64,000 bases of DNA from positions 310,001 through 374,000 of the forward strand of contig CAWANF010000002.1 in the NCBI GenBank assembly GCA_963783355.1. The letters are read 5' to 3'. A program made the position numbers and the translations under genes. Below, one piece after another: positions 27,858 to 37,067 of the stretch. The stretch comes from CAWANF01 sp963783355 (lineage in GTDB: Bacteria; Bacteroidota; Rhodothermia; Balneolales; DATFMH01). A model generated the notes under the pieces. That model did no database searches, was not told the DNA's origin, and worked only from the letters and a program-made list of their open reading frames with translations. Each line of letters starts with the position of its first letter. The stretch's first letter is position 1.

Positions 27858-28772
27858 TTATCCAAAGCTTTTCAATATCGCTCCGTGGCGAATGCCCCCG
27901 TTAGACACGGTTATTTCATCCAGTTTATAGCTTTTTAGAAAACTTTCCAGAATAATGAGTCCGGCCACAATAATATCGGCCCTTCCGGCCATCACTTCCG
28001 GGTATTTTTGCATAATTTCGGAGGTCTTTATCTTCGAGAATTCTTCAATAAAACCGGTGATATTCTTTGATCTTAACTTATAACCGGAAATTTTCTCAGG
28101 ATCATAGTGGTCAAGTTTTTGTTCAATGTAGGCTAGTGATGTTACCGTACCGGCAACACCTATAGCTCCGACCATATGATCTTTATGAAAAGGCCTTTTT
28201 GCCAACATGTCTGCAGCAGCCTGCCGGCAATACTCAATTTCTGCATGCAGAGGTGGATCATGTTTTAAATACCGCTCAGTAAACCTTACCGAACCCATAT
28301 TGAAAGAATGAGAATCCAGTAAACTCTCCCCTTTGCCATAAGCTAATTCGGTACTCCCGCCTCCAATATCTATGATTATTACGGATTCATCTGATACGAT
28401 ATTTAGCATTGACAGAGCACCTGAATAAGTCCACTGAGCTTCTTCATTACCCGATAAAATGCGAATATCCCAGCCGATTTCATTCTTTACTTTGTCACAA
28501 AAAGAATCCCGGTTTTTGGCATCCCGTACGGCACTTGTTGCTGTAACGACTACACCATCCGACAAAGAATAATCATTTAAAATAACCTGGTATTCTTTTA
28601 AAGCAGCTGTTACCCGGCCAATTCCGGCTTCTGAAAGATTTTTATCACGGTCTACATCCTTGCCCAAACGCGGAACCCGTTGTTCTTCACGAAGAACTTT
28701 CAATTTTTGGTTTTTTATTTCAGCAATAAGCAGCAGAACCGTATTCGTTCCAATATCAATTGAGGCAAACAT
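27858..28772 (-). CDS. Ppx/GppA-family phosphatase (exopolyphosphatase-like)
   Basis: 304 residues, the two-domain actin-fold core only; the C-terminal HD domain of longer Ppx proteins is absent. Motifs: ASIDIGTNTVLLLIAE (phosphate 1), ATSAVRDAKN, the catalytic Glu in GNEEAQWTYSGA, and IIDIGGGSTELAYG (phosphate 2). The family hydrolyses polyphosphate or pppGpp. It is the last gene of a run prmA-ppx on the minus strand (6-base gap). Confidence 0.88.
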   Translation of the reverse strand: MFASIDIGTNTVLLLIAEIKNQKLKVLREEQRVPRLGKDVDRDKNLSEAGIGRVTAALKEYQVILNDYSLSDGVVVTATSAVRDAKNRDSFCDKVKNEIGWDIRILSGNEEAQWTYSGALSMLNIVSDESVIIIDIGGGSTELAYGKGESLLDSHSFNMGSVRFTERYLKHDPPLHAEIEYCRQAAADMLAKRPFHKDHMVGAIGVAGTVTSLAYIEQKLDHYDPEKISGYKLRSKNITGFIEEFSKIKTSEIMQKYPEVMAGRADIIVAGLIILESFLKSYKLDEITVSNGGIRHGAILKSFG

Positions 28773-28778
28773 AAAAAC

Positions 28779-29618
28779 TTAATTTTTTTGAAGTGCAAGG
28801 GCTATCCATTCTCCTTCCTGCATTTCATTAACCAGCATCAGAGAGGCAAAATTATCGTTTTTAAGGATAAGCTCTTTTTCAGGAACGAGCAGTCCGGAAA
28901 GTAACAGGATACCGCCTTTTTTCATATGAGAAGTCAATTCTTTCGACATGGATAAGATGGCATTTCTATTCACATTAGCCAATATTAAATCGTATTCATC
29001 ATCTTTGGCAACTAATTCAAAAGAACCATGACGTACGATATAATGTTCTGAAACGCCGTTGATCATCGCGTTTTCAGTGGCATTTTCAAAACTCCATTCG
29101 TCAATGTCGAAACCAAAGGCACTGGAAGCACCTGTTTTAATAGCAGCGAACGATAAAATTCCCGTTCCGGTGCCCACATCCAGAACTCTGTCTCCTTTTT
29201 TAACATATTCCGGTATTAAATTGAGCATGAGGCGGGTTGTCTCATGGTACCCGGTACCAAACGCCATTTTAGGATCGATTTCAATCAGGATTTTCCCTTC
29301 AGGCGGAGTGGTCGGAAACCAGGTCGGACGCACATAAAATCTTCCTATTATCTGAGGCTGTATAGTTTGTTCCCATTCTTCGTTATAATTCCTGGGAACT
29401 TCCACTTCCTCATTGGCGATATAACATTCCACCCTTTGCGCTGACAGCCATTGTTCAATTTCTTCACGATAGACATCGGAGAATCGTTCCTGCGGTATAT
29501 ATGCCAGCAGCCGGTCTTCATCTTGCTCGAAACCTTCAAAATCCCGATCCAGTAATTCTGCAATTAAAAACTCCTGATAGTCCGACGGGATAATAATTTC
29601 AAGCTTGATGTAGTCCAT
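28779..29618 (-). CDS. prmA: Ribosomal protein L11 methyltransferase
   Basis: 279 residues. An N-terminal substrate-recognition domain is followed by a class I methyltransferase domain with DPKMAFGTGYHETTRL, motif I VLDVGTGTGILSFAA and LILANVNRNAI. PrmA trimethylates ribosomal protein L11. It begins 4 bases after the M28 peptidase gene and ends 6 bases before ppx, all on the minus strand. Confidence 0.9.
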   Translation of the reverse strand: MDYIKLEIIIPSDYQEFLIAELLDRDFEGFEQDEDRLLAYIPQERFSDVYREEIEQWLSAQRVECYIANEEVEVPRNYNEEWEQTIQPQIIGRFYVRPTWFPTTPPEGKILIEIDPKMAFGTGYHETTRLMLNLIPEYVKKGDRVLDVGTGTGILSFAAIKTGASSAFGFDIDEWSFENATENAMINGVSEHYIVRHGSFELVAKDDEYDLILANVNRNAILSMSKELTSHMKKGGILLLSGLLVPEKELILKNDNFASLMLVNEMQEGEWIALALQKN

Positions 29619-29622
29619 AAAA

Positions 29623-30621
29623 TCACAATCTGTTATAAATCATTTCAGTCAGTACGTTACCGATGGTTTGCAGCGTCTGTTTACTGATGATCTTCATATT
29701 ATCGTTATGGGTATGCCAATAAACAGGGAAGCCAACCTCATTAGAGTTTTCCTGATGATGATTGATGATATCAATGGTCGGGAAAGACAATATTTGATCC
29801 ATCACCAGATGATCATCGGAAACCCCGCTCGTCTGTTGATCAGTAAAAACATTTCCATAGCCCATATTATCGGCCATGTTCCAGATTTCATTGACCAGTT
29901 CAGGATCGTAGCGCATCGACATCCCTTCTTTCGGAAAAATGGCATTCTTGCCACCAACCATATCCAATAAGATACCAAATCTCGGGTTATAATTTTGTAC
30001 AGGCTGGTGTTGCGCCCAATAACGGGAACCCAGGAAATAATAATTCAGCTGATCGTCTTTTCCGTAATCTTCCCCGTCAAAGAAGATAAGATCTACTCCA
30101 ATCGGCGGCGGATGATTTTTAAATATACTGGCAAGTTCCAACAAAACGCCCACCCCGCTGCCACCATCATCAGCTCCCGGAATCGGTTTATAGTAATATA
30201 ATGCTGAATCAGGATCCTGATCAGAATAAGGCCTTGTATCCCAATGGGTGCATAACATGATTCGATCTTTGGCATTGGGATTAAACGCAGCAATCACATT
30301 AGACAGGTTCAGCTGAACATTGTTGTAACCGGTGAGTTGAAAATCCTGGGAATACACGGCATTTTTTCCTGCATATCCTTCCAGTTTCTTTAGCAGGTAA
30401 GCCCGATCTTCATCATGCGCTTTTGAATTTACGGTTCTCGGACCAAAGGAAACCTGCTTATCCACATATTTGTAAGCACTATCGGCTGAAAACGAGGGAA
30501 CGGAGCGGCCTCTGTCGGCAAATTGCACACGAACAGCTTTGGACGATTTCTTCTTAGAACTACAAGCAGAAAAGACAAAAGCCAAACTGATTATAAAGAA
30601 AAAAGCGTATCTCTTATTCAT
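29623..30621 (-). CDS. M28-family peptidase / glutaminyl-cyclase-like lipoprotein
   Basis: 332 residues from the ATG at 30621; the upstream TTG at 30633 is less likely. It has a lipoprotein signal (FFFIISLAFVFSAC, Cys about 20). The zinc-exopeptidase fold follows: THWDTRPYSDQDP (His-Asp ligands), IPGADDGGSGVGVLLELA, FFDGEDYG (catalytic Glu), ILLDMVGG and YWHTHNDN (last His). The pattern resembles secreted glutaminyl-peptide cyclotransferase relatives, so the activity may be aminopeptidase or pyroglutamate formation. The gene overlaps the upstream SDR gene by 8 bases. Confidence 0.85.
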   Translation of the reverse strand: MNKRYAFFFIISLAFVFSACSSKKKSSKAVRVQFADRGRSVPSFSADSAYKYVDKQVSFGPRTVNSKAHDEDRAYLLKKLEGYAGKNAVYSQDFQLTGYNNVQLNLSNVIAAFNPNAKDRIMLCTHWDTRPYSDQDPDSALYYYKPIPGADDGGSGVGVLLELASIFKNHPPPIGVDLIFFDGEDYGKDDQLNYYFLGSRYWAQHQPVQNYNPRFGILLDMVGGKNAIFPKEGMSMRYDPELVNEIWNMADNMGYGNVFTDQQTSGVSDDHLVMDQILSFPTIDIINHHQENSNEVGFPVYWHTHNDNMKIISKQTLQTIGNVLTEMIYNRL

Positions 30622-31384
30622 CGCGGTGAACAAAAGTAGCCGAAGATTGATACACTGGTAACACGATGGTATCCATAATATTTACATGTTCCGGACGATT
30701 GGCGGTGAACACGATAATTTCAGCAATATCATCAGCTGTCAATGGAATCATTCCCTGGTATACTTTATCTGCTTTATCATTATCTCCTTTAAAGCGGACA
30801 ACACTGAACTCTGTTTCCACGAGTCCGGGAGAAACCATACTTACCCGAATATTCGTGCCATGTAAATCCATTTTTGTAGCCTGAGTTATCGCTTTAACAG
30901 CATGCTTTGTTGCACAATACACAGAACCCCCGGGATATGCTTCATGCCCTGCAATAGAACCTAAATTGATAATATGTCCGGCATTACGTTCCCGCATATG
31001 AGGGATCAATAAGCGAGACATATTCAGCAGTCCTTTTACATTGGCATCAATCATCTGATCCCAGTCTTCAAATTCAGCAGAATAGATTGGATCGACACCA
31101 ATGGCTCCGCCGGCATTATTGACTAAAATATCGATATCAATATTCCCAAGCTGTTCAACAAATTCTATGCACGCCTTTCGATCACGAATATCAAAAGCTC
31201 TAATTTTCACATCGACTTCGTATTTGTCAATCCACTCTTTCGCCAGTTTTTTCAGGCGATCATGCCGCCGGCCGGTAATGATAAGATTCACTCCAAGCTC
31301 GGCCAGTTGGCGGGCCGTTGCTTCACCGATGCCGGATGTGGCACCGGTTATCAATGCCGTCTTTCCTTCTAATCTGTTTATCAT
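30614..31384 (-). CDS. SDR-family oxidoreductase (YdfG-like 3-hydroxy acid dehydrogenase)
   Basis: 256 residues, classical short-chain dehydrogenase. Cofactor loop TGATSGIGEATA, NNAGG, catalytic Ser in NLGSIAGHEAYPGG, YCATKHAV (Tyr/Lys), and PGLVETEF. The ITGRRHDRLKKL segment after the second strand suggests NADP preference. It resembles the YdfG group that oxidises serine and other 3-hydroxy acids, although many substrates are possible. It lies between gatA (18-base gap) and the M28 peptidase on one transcript. Confidence 0.87.
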   Translation of the reverse strand: MINRLEGKTALITGATSGIGEATARQLAELGVNLIITGRRHDRLKKLAKEWIDKYEVDVKIRAFDIRDRKACIEFVEQLGNIDIDILVNNAGGAIGVDPIYSAEFEDWDQMIDANVKGLLNMSRLLIPHMRERNAGHIINLGSIAGHEAYPGGSVYCATKHAVKAITQATKMDLHGTNIRVSMVSPGLVETEFSVVRFKGDNDKADKVYQGMIPLTADDIAEIIVFTANRPEHVNIMDTIVLPVYQSSATFVHRDE

Positions 31385-31402
31385 TGTTTATCGTAACTTG
31401 GT

Positions 31403-32941
31403 TCAGGATTGCACTTTCTGTTCAACCAAACGAGCGGCATTGAATAAACGTTCTTCATCGAAAGCCCGGGCCACAAACTGGAGCCCGACAGGCAGTCCGT
31501 CGGAGTGTTTTCCTACTGGTACATTGATGCCGCAAATTCCGGCCAGGTTAGCTGAAATCGTATATATATCATTAAGATACATCTGCAAGGGATCATCAAT
31601 TTTGGAACCGATCTCAAAAGCTGTAGTCGGACTTGTCGGAGATACGACCACGTCCACTTTTTCAAAGGCATGATCAAAATCCTGTTTGATCAGGCGGCGC
31701 ATCTTTTGAGCCTTACCATAATAGGCATCATAATACCCGGCACTTAAAACATAGGTTCCGAGCATGATACGGCGTTTCACTTCGGCGCCGAAACCTTCCG
31801 TGCGCGATTGTTTGTAAAGCCGTATCAGGGGAGTATCCATCGTCTTTAATTCAGCAGCGTACTTTTCTTTGTCATTTCCGGATGACTCGTTGAAATAACG
31901 TGCTAAAATTTCTTCTTCCGAACGAAGTTCTTCCTTCACCCTTTTGATATCGGCACGATGTCCATATCGAATTCCATCATAACGAGCCAGGTTACTGGAA
32001 GCTTCAGCTGTTGCCAGGATATAATAAGTAGCGATGGCATATTTGCTGTAATCCAAATCCACGGGTACGAGTTCGGCTCCATCTTTCTCCAGTTCATGGA
32101 GCACATCATTGATGCGATCACGTATTTCAGGATCTAGACCCTCAGAAAAATAAACCTCCGGAACTCCAATTTTGATTTTCGAATTCGGGTTTTCGACCAC
32201 TTTCGTGTAATCAGGAACCGGCAAATCGGCTGTTGTCCCATCGCGTGGATCGAATCCGGCGATGGTTTTCAAAACAAGAGCAGCGTCATAAACATTGGTC
32301 GCCAAAGGCCCGATACAATCGAGAGACGAAGCGAAGGCAATCAAACCGTAACGGGAAACGCGTCCATAACTCGGTTTCACCCCGGTTACACCACAAAAAG
32401 CAGCCGGCTGACGTATTGAACCGCCCGTATCGGATCCCAAAGTTGTATTACAAAACCCAGCGGCAACAGCAGCGGCACTTCCCCCTGAAGATCCACCGGC
32501 AACCCTGCTTAAGTCATTCGGATTATGAACCGGGCCAAAAATCGTATTTTCATTGGACGACCCCATGGCAAACTCATCCATGTTAAGCCTTCCAATGATA
32601 ACAGCGTCATCAGACATCAATCGTTCAATGACCGTGGCATCATAGACACTTTCAAAATCACGCAGCATGTTCGATGCACAAGTCGCTTTTTTCCCTTTTT
32701 GACTGATCAGGTCTTTGATACCTATCACGGTTCCGGCCAATGGTCCTGCCGTACCGTTCTGTATTTTGTTCTGAACTTTCTCAGCCTGTCCAAACGCTTC
32801 CTCAGTAAATATCTGTGTAAAAGCATTTATTTCGCTATTTCTGCTGTTAATCTCGTTTAAATAAGAAGAGACCATATCTTTTAAGGTATAGTCTCCTCTT
32901 CTTATATCCTTCTGGATATTCTTTAAGTTTTTATACGCCAA
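31403..32941 (-). CDS. gatA: Asp-tRNA(Asn)/Glu-tRNA(Gln) amidotransferase subunit A
   Basis: 512 residues, amidase-signature family. The catalytic Lys is in GTVIGIKDLI, the Ser-cis-Ser region is GGSSGGSAAAVAAG with SDTGGSIRQPA, and FCGVTGVKPSYGRVSRYGL follows. GatA releases ammonia from glutamine for GatB in indirect Asn/Gln-tRNA charging. gatB and gatC are not adjacent, which is common. The gene starts 13 bases after the second tatA on the minus strand. Confidence 0.94.
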   Translation of the reverse strand: MAYKNLKNIQKDIRRGDYTLKDMVSSYLNEINSRNSEINAFTQIFTEEAFGQAEKVQNKIQNGTAGPLAGTVIGIKDLISQKGKKATCASNMLRDFESVYDATVIERLMSDDAVIIGRLNMDEFAMGSSNENTIFGPVHNPNDLSRVAGGSSGGSAAAVAAGFCNTTLGSDTGGSIRQPAAFCGVTGVKPSYGRVSRYGLIAFASSLDCIGPLATNVYDAALVLKTIAGFDPRDGTTADLPVPDYTKVVENPNSKIKIGVPEVYFSEGLDPEIRDRINDVLHELEKDGAELVPVDLDYSKYAIATYYILATAEASSNLARYDGIRYGHRADIKRVKEELRSEEEILARYFNESSGNDKEKYAAELKTMDTPLIRLYKQSRTEGFGAEVKRRIMLGTYVLSAGYYDAYYGKAQKMRRLIKQDFDHAFEKVDVVVSPTSPTTAFEIGSKIDDPLQMYLNDIYTISANLAGICGINVPVGKHSDGLPVGLQFVARAFDEERLFNAARLVEQKVQS

Positions 32942-32954
32942 AACGTTCTATTCG

Positions 32955-33275
32955 TTATTTATTATTGGAATCTGATTTAGTATCGGTTGCTTCCGTATTG
33001 TCAGCCTTGGATTCAGCCGGTGCGGTATTTTGATTTTGTACCGTTTGTTGTTGCGGCTGATGAGGCTGCTGCTGAACCGGTTGATTGTATGACGTATTCT
33101 GATTATATCCGTTTGAACCATTTTCAATTTCCCTGCGAATATCAGAAGTAGCTCTGCGAAATTCACTGATACCCTGGCCGATACCTCGTGCCAGTTCAGG
33201 TATTTTTTTGGCACCAAATAAAATCAGAACCAATAAAATAATTACTAGCCATTCTAATCCACCAAAATCGCCCAT
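32955..33275 (-). CDS. tatA: Sec-independent translocase component TatA/E (copy 2)
   Basis: 106 residues from the ATG at 33275, the only start that gives the family's N-terminus (GDFGGLEWLVIILLVLILFG). One membrane helix is followed by the amphipathic helix KKIPELARGIGQGISEFRRA, then a long Gln/Asn/Pro-rich, probably unstructured tail. TatA/E forms the Tat pore for folded proteins. It lies 13 bases before gatA and downstream of a second tatA, from which a 24-bp palindrome separates it. tatC is not in the window. Confidence 0.9.
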   Translation of the reverse strand: MGDFGGLEWLVIILLVLILFGAKKIPELARGIGQGISEFRRATSDIRREIENGSNGYNQNTSYNQPVQQQPHQPQQQTVQNQNTAPAESKADNTEATDTKSDSNNK

Positions 33276-33316
33276 AATTAGTTTTTCCGTTAATATGATT
33301 GAGAGTAAAGTTATAG

Positions 33317-33340
33317 AACTAACGTTGATCAACGTTAGTT
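33317..33340. promoter_or_regulatory. 24-bp perfect palindrome between tandem tatA genes
   Basis: The sequence AACTAACGTTGA followed by its exact reverse complement (no spacer; centre GATC). It lies 23 bases after the stop of the first tatA and 41 bases before the ATG of the second. There is no T-run, so it is not a good terminator. A dimeric-protein operator or a cruciform is possible. Confidence 0.5.
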
Positions 33341-33363
33341 AGTTTATAAATTGACAAAAATAT

Positions 33364-33597
33364 TCAGGGCTTAGCTGAATTTTCCGATTTATTTTCGGAA
33401 GTTTTGCCGGAATCCTGCCCTTTAGCAGGCTCATTTCCTCCGTTTCCATTATCTTTTTTCACTTCATCTGAAACTTTCCGAAATTCCGAAATGCCCTGTC
33501 CTATACCTCTGGCCAATTCCGGAATTTTTTTGGCTCCAAAAAGCAAAAAAACGATTAATATGATTACAACCCATTCGAGGCCGCCTAAACTTCCCAT
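33364..33597 (-). CDS. tatA: Sec-independent translocase component TatA/E (copy 1)
   Basis: 77 residues from the ATG at 33597 (GGAAA about 6 bases upstream); the longer frame upstream lacks support. MGSLGGLEWVVIILIVFLLFG is the membrane helix and KKIPELARGIGQGISEFRKV the amphipathic helix, followed by a short charged Gly/Asn/Lys tail. It is nearly identical to the downstream copy over the two helices but has a different, shorter tail. Two TatA-type proteins may divide labour as TatA and TatE or TatB do elsewhere. Confidence 0.9.
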   Translation of the reverse strand: MGSLGGLEWVVIILIVFLLFGAKKIPELARGIGQGISEFRKVSDEVKKDNGNGGNEPAKGQDSGKTSENKSENSAKP

Positions 33598-33802
33598 AAA
33601 TTTTCCTGTTAAATTATAAATTTGCAGGTTCAATTTAATTACAAAATAGCATACCTGTAAATAATAAAATACAAAATTACACGCAGAGAGAGGAATGAAT
33701 AAAAAATATTTTCATTTTTTGAAAATAATACTTGAATTTTACAAAATCTTCATTTTATTACGCGCATAAACAGAGCATTAAAAAAACTAAGTAATCTTTA
33801 CT

Positions 33803-34048
33803 ATGTATTGGACTATAGAATTAGCTGCAACACTCGAAGATGCCCCTTGGCCATCAACGAGAGACGAACTTATAGAGTGGGCCGAAAGAAACGGGTGTCC
33901 TCAGCAAGTTCTTGATAATTTGTATGAACTTGATGAAGAAGACGAAACTCCTTATGAAAGTATTGAAGAGATTTGGCCGGACTATATCATGAAAGAAGAC
34001 TTTTTCCATAACGAGGAAGACGAAGGATTCGATTACGACGATGTCTGA
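33803..34048 (+). CDS. Small acidic protein of the DUF2795 type
   Basis: 81 residues, no signal or membrane segment. LEDAPWPSTRDELIEWAERNGCPQQVLDNLYEL is followed by a strongly acidic C-terminus. The N-terminal block matches DUF2795-type proteins of Bacteroidota, which are short and of unknown function. It has its own strong terminator and no operon partner. Confidence 0.75.
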   Translation: MYWTIELAATLEDAPWPSTRDELIEWAERNGCPQQVLDNLYELDEEDETPYESIEEIWPDYIMKEDFFHNEEDEGFDYDDV

Positions 34049-34085
34049 TCTTTCATAATTTCCACATATAAATATATTTTATTGA

Positions 34086-34122
34086 AGCGGTTGCTATCTA
34101 TAATCTGGCAACCGCTTTTTTT
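34086..34122 (+). terminator. Rho-independent terminator after the DUF2795 gene
   Basis: AGCGGTTGC (34086-34094) and GCAACCGCT (34108-34116) form a 9-bp stem followed directly by a T-run to 34122. It ends the small acidic protein transcript and separates it from the outer-membrane gene. Confidence 0.9.
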
Positions 34123-34152
34123 GTTATTCACTGGAAACCTGTATCATAGACC

Positions 34153-36483
34153 TTGTTGAAAAAGTACGTCTACATATTGCCCTTGCTATTATTTTTTAGT
34201 GCTCAGCTAGCTTTTACTATCCCTGTACTCGCTCAAAATGGTGAGCAGGCCCAAACAACATCTCCATCCGGAAATGAAGTGGTCAGGCGTGTTCGCTTTG
34301 TTGGAAATCATTCGATTGGCACATCCACACTGAAAACAATTATTCGAACACATAGCAACAGGCAATTCTTTGGAATACCGGGCATAACACCCTGGTACTG
34401 GATTTGGCAGCTAACAAAAACCATTGGGGAACGACCGGCACTGCTGGATCGGGAAACGGTGGCACAGGATATTGAACGAATCAAAACGTACTACAAGTCC
34501 CAGGGATTTCTCAATATTAACGTTGATACAACAATCGTAGAATTCCGAAAAAATAAATACGAGGTGTCGTTCATCATTAATGAAGGAAAACCCTCCCATA
34601 TAAGGGATCTAATATATACCGGCATGCCTGAAATCAAGAACCCCAGGAAATTGCAAAAATTTTATTTAAACGGCCCTTTGGTCCGAAAACAAATCAATGA
34701 TACTACATTTCTGGCCGATAAACGTTTTACTTACGATGCCGTGGGAAATGAGCGGGATCGAATCATTTCTTTTCTTAAAGACAATGGTTATGCATCTGTT
34801 CAGAAAGATTCCATTAAAGTTCAGATGCGGCCGGATTCCCTCAACCCACACATCCTGGATGCTCTCTATATCATCAACCACGGCAAAGTGTATCATTTCG
34901 GAGACACCTACATCAATCTCATCGGTCCGGATAATAATTCCATCAAATACAATGAGTTCGATACCCTGTCAGGCGAACCTTTTACCGTTGATACCACGCG
35001 GCTTTTTTTGAAAAAAGAGACAGGTGCCCATACTAAATTCAGTCTTCTGACCGATCAGGTTCTTTTTAAGCCGGGTAAGATTTTTAATTACGATTTATAT
35101 CAGAATACTGTCAACCAGTTTCAAAATCTGGGTATGATGAACGTCCGGCGGTTTGCCCTGAATAAAAAAGGTGGACTCCCCGATTATTCGAAATTATATA
35201 TTCCCGTTTTGATTGATTTGCAGACTCTTCCGAAACGCAGTCTCAGTTTCGACGTTTTTGGAATGCAACGTTACGGTTATGGAGCCGGTACAGGTATTAC
35301 CTATACCGACAACAACGTGTTCGGAAAAGCGGAGCAGCTCCAAATCGGTGGTAAAGGGAGTTTCGAATATGTCACAAAAAAACAATCGACCTCTTTTAAT
35401 TCGCGTGTTTTATATAATCTCGAGGGAACCATTGGTTATACCGAACCACGCCTGAATTTCCCGTTCACATTTCTCGATAATACGCCCGGTTTCTTTAATG
35501 CAAGAACGCAGTACCAGTTGAGTATCTCTCATGTCAACCAGGATAATTTCAATATTAATGCCAACATTAAGCTGAATGACCGGTTCATTGTAAATCACGA
35601 TCGATACACAACCAGCTCTCTGGACCTGGTAGAGCTTGAATGGACCGACGCCAGCGCCACATCCCAGTTTCGTGCCGAACTGGATTCAACCTTCAAGGGA
35701 AACCAGCTTCAGAAAAATTTTATACTCGAAGATTTTCGTCCACAGGTGAATACAACAATACGATATACCTATCGAAAATCGACAACCGACTATATCGAAC
35801 GTGACAAAGGATTTTATTTCGAAGGATCGATTGAAACCGGCGGTAACGTCCCCTATCTCGTCGATCGCTTTATTTCAACTCCCGGAGTTGTTGAAGGCTC
35901 TATTCCTTCGTACAGTTTCAGTAACTCCCGGCTGACTTACAGCCGATATGCTAAAATTGTTCTTGATTACCGGCGATATATCCCTTTAACAAACACATCC
36001 GTTTTCGCTTACCGTGGCTTCATGGGATTCGCTTATCCTTACGGTAAAACAAAAAACATTCCACTAACCAAACGTTTTTATGCCGGGGGCAGCAACGATA
36101 TCAGGGGCTGGCCGCCTTTTCGTCTCGGACCTGGAAAACTGGAAGATCAACAGGTAATAAATGGTGGTGAAATAAAGCTGGAAGGAAACGTCGAACTTCG
36201 CCAGGTTCTGCTGAACAACTTCCTGTCAACACGCTGGATTGGTGCTGTTTTTTCTGATTTTGGGAATGTGTGGAATGGCCCGCGAAACCCGATTAAACAG
36301 GGACGATTCGCTTTCAATAGTTTTTATAAGCAAATTGCCGTAGGTGCCGGATTCGGTATCCGTCTTGACTGGCAATATATTATATTCCGTATTGATTTGG
36401 CTTACCGCGTTCACGATCTTAATAAAGGCTGGTTCAAGAAAAACATCATGGGACTCAGCTTCGGTATCGGCCAATCGTTCTAA
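34153..36483 (+). CDS. Omp85/BamA-TamA-family outer membrane assembly protein
   Basis: 776 residues. It is read from tandem TTG codons (34153 or 34156); no ATG fits the signal peptide (LLKKYVYILPLLLFFSAQLAF, cleavage near VLAQ). Two to three POTRA-like domains occupy about residues 45-350 (VRRVRFVGNHSIGTSTLKTII is the first). The C-terminal 16-strand barrel contains RFYAGGSNDIRGWPPF with the conserved RGW of lid loop 6. The protein lacks a lipobox Cys, unlike TamL lipoproteins. Omp85 proteins insert outer-membrane barrel proteins. It heads an operon with a cNMP-binding protein, rlmD and a carotenoid desaturase. Confidence 0.88.
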   Translation: MLKKYVYILPLLLFFSAQLAFTIPVLAQNGEQAQTTSPSGNEVVRRVRFVGNHSIGTSTLKTIIRTHSNRQFFGIPGITPWYWIWQLTKTIGERPALLDRETVAQDIERIKTYYKSQGFLNINVDTTIVEFRKNKYEVSFIINEGKPSHIRDLIYTGMPEIKNPRKLQKFYLNGPLVRKQINDTTFLADKRFTYDAVGNERDRIISFLKDNGYASVQKDSIKVQMRPDSLNPHILDALYIINHGKVYHFGDTYINLIGPDNNSIKYNEFDTLSGEPFTVDTTRLFLKKETGAHTKFSLLTDQVLFKPGKIFNYDLYQNTVNQFQNLGMMNVRRFALNKKGGLPDYSKLYIPVLIDLQTLPKRSLSFDVFGMQRYGYGAGTGITYTDNNVFGKAEQLQIGGKGSFEYVTKKQSTSFNSRVLYNLEGTIGYTEPRLNFPFTFLDNTPGFFNARTQYQLSISHVNQDNFNINANIKLNDRFIVNHDRYTTSSLDLVELEWTDASATSQFRAELDSTFKGNQLQKNFILEDFRPQVNTTIRYTYRKSTTDYIERDKGFYFEGSIETGGNVPYLVDRFISTPGVVEGSIPSYSFSNSRLTYSRYAKIVLDYRRYIPLTNTSVFAYRGFMGFAYPYGKTKNIPLTKRFYAGGSNDIRGWPPFRLGPGKLEDQQVINGGEIKLEGNVELRQVLLNNFLSTRWIGAVFSDFGNVWNGPRNPIKQGRFAFNSFYKQIAVGAGFGIRLDWQYIIFRIDLAYRVHDLNKGWFKKNIMGLSFGIGQSF

Positions 36484-36501
36484 TAACGAAGGAAAACTAT
36501 C

Positions 36502-37059
36502 ATGTTTGGTTCAAAGAAACTTAAAAACCTGAAAGAACAGACGAATATTATCTTCAATTCGCCGTTTCTATCAAAGCTTTCTCCGGCAGAACGTTACGAA
36601 TTTCTGCAATTATGCCATCACAGAAAATATAAAGCGGGTGAATATATTTTCTATAAAGGTGACCCGGGAACCGGCATGTACTTTGTTGAAAGAGGCAAAG
36701 TATTGTTAAGTCCGGATATTGAAGAAATCAGTGAAGATAAATCGAGTATTGTGCTCAGTGCATCTCAGTGTTTTGGTACGTTTTCAGTTTTGTATGAACT
36801 GCGCCGTAAGTATTCCGTAAAATGCCTCTCAGATGTTAAAGTGCTTGGTTTTTTCCGCCCTGATTATGAGACCTTGAGAAACCGACATCCACAGATTGCC
36901 ATAAAATTTATGGAAGCGGTGACTTTAACGGCCATAAAGGAATTAGAACGTGCATCAAAAAAACTGGTCGATTTGACGGATGAAGCAAGCACCTTCGACC
37001 TGATCATGGAAGAATATCGTGATGAACAACTGGCTGCCATTGAAATCCAGGAGATTTAA
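36502..37059 (+). CDS. Cyclic-nucleotide-binding-domain protein without DNA-binding domain
   Basis: 185 residues. The cNMP-binding beta-roll spans about residues 20-135 (NSPFLSKLSPAERYEF, KAGEYIFYKGDPGTGMYFVERGKV, CFGTFSVLYELRRKYSVKCLSDVKVLGF). The helical tail carries no helix-turn-helix, so it is not a complete Crp/Fnr regulator. The phosphate-binding cassette (GTFSVLYE..R) is degenerate compared with the RxA consensus, so ligand binding is uncertain. It starts 18 bases after the Omp85 gene with GAAGGA upstream of ATG, and rlmD follows at 8 bases. Confidence 0.78.
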   Translation: MFGSKKLKNLKEQTNIIFNSPFLSKLSPAERYEFLQLCHHRKYKAGEYIFYKGDPGTGMYFVERGKVLLSPDIEEISEDKSSIVLSASQCFGTFSVLYELRRKYSVKCLSDVKVLGFFRPDYETLRNRHPQIAIKFMEAVTLTAIKELERASKKLVDLTDEASTFDLIMEEYRDEQLAAIEIQEI

Positions 37060-37067
37060 TAAATTAC

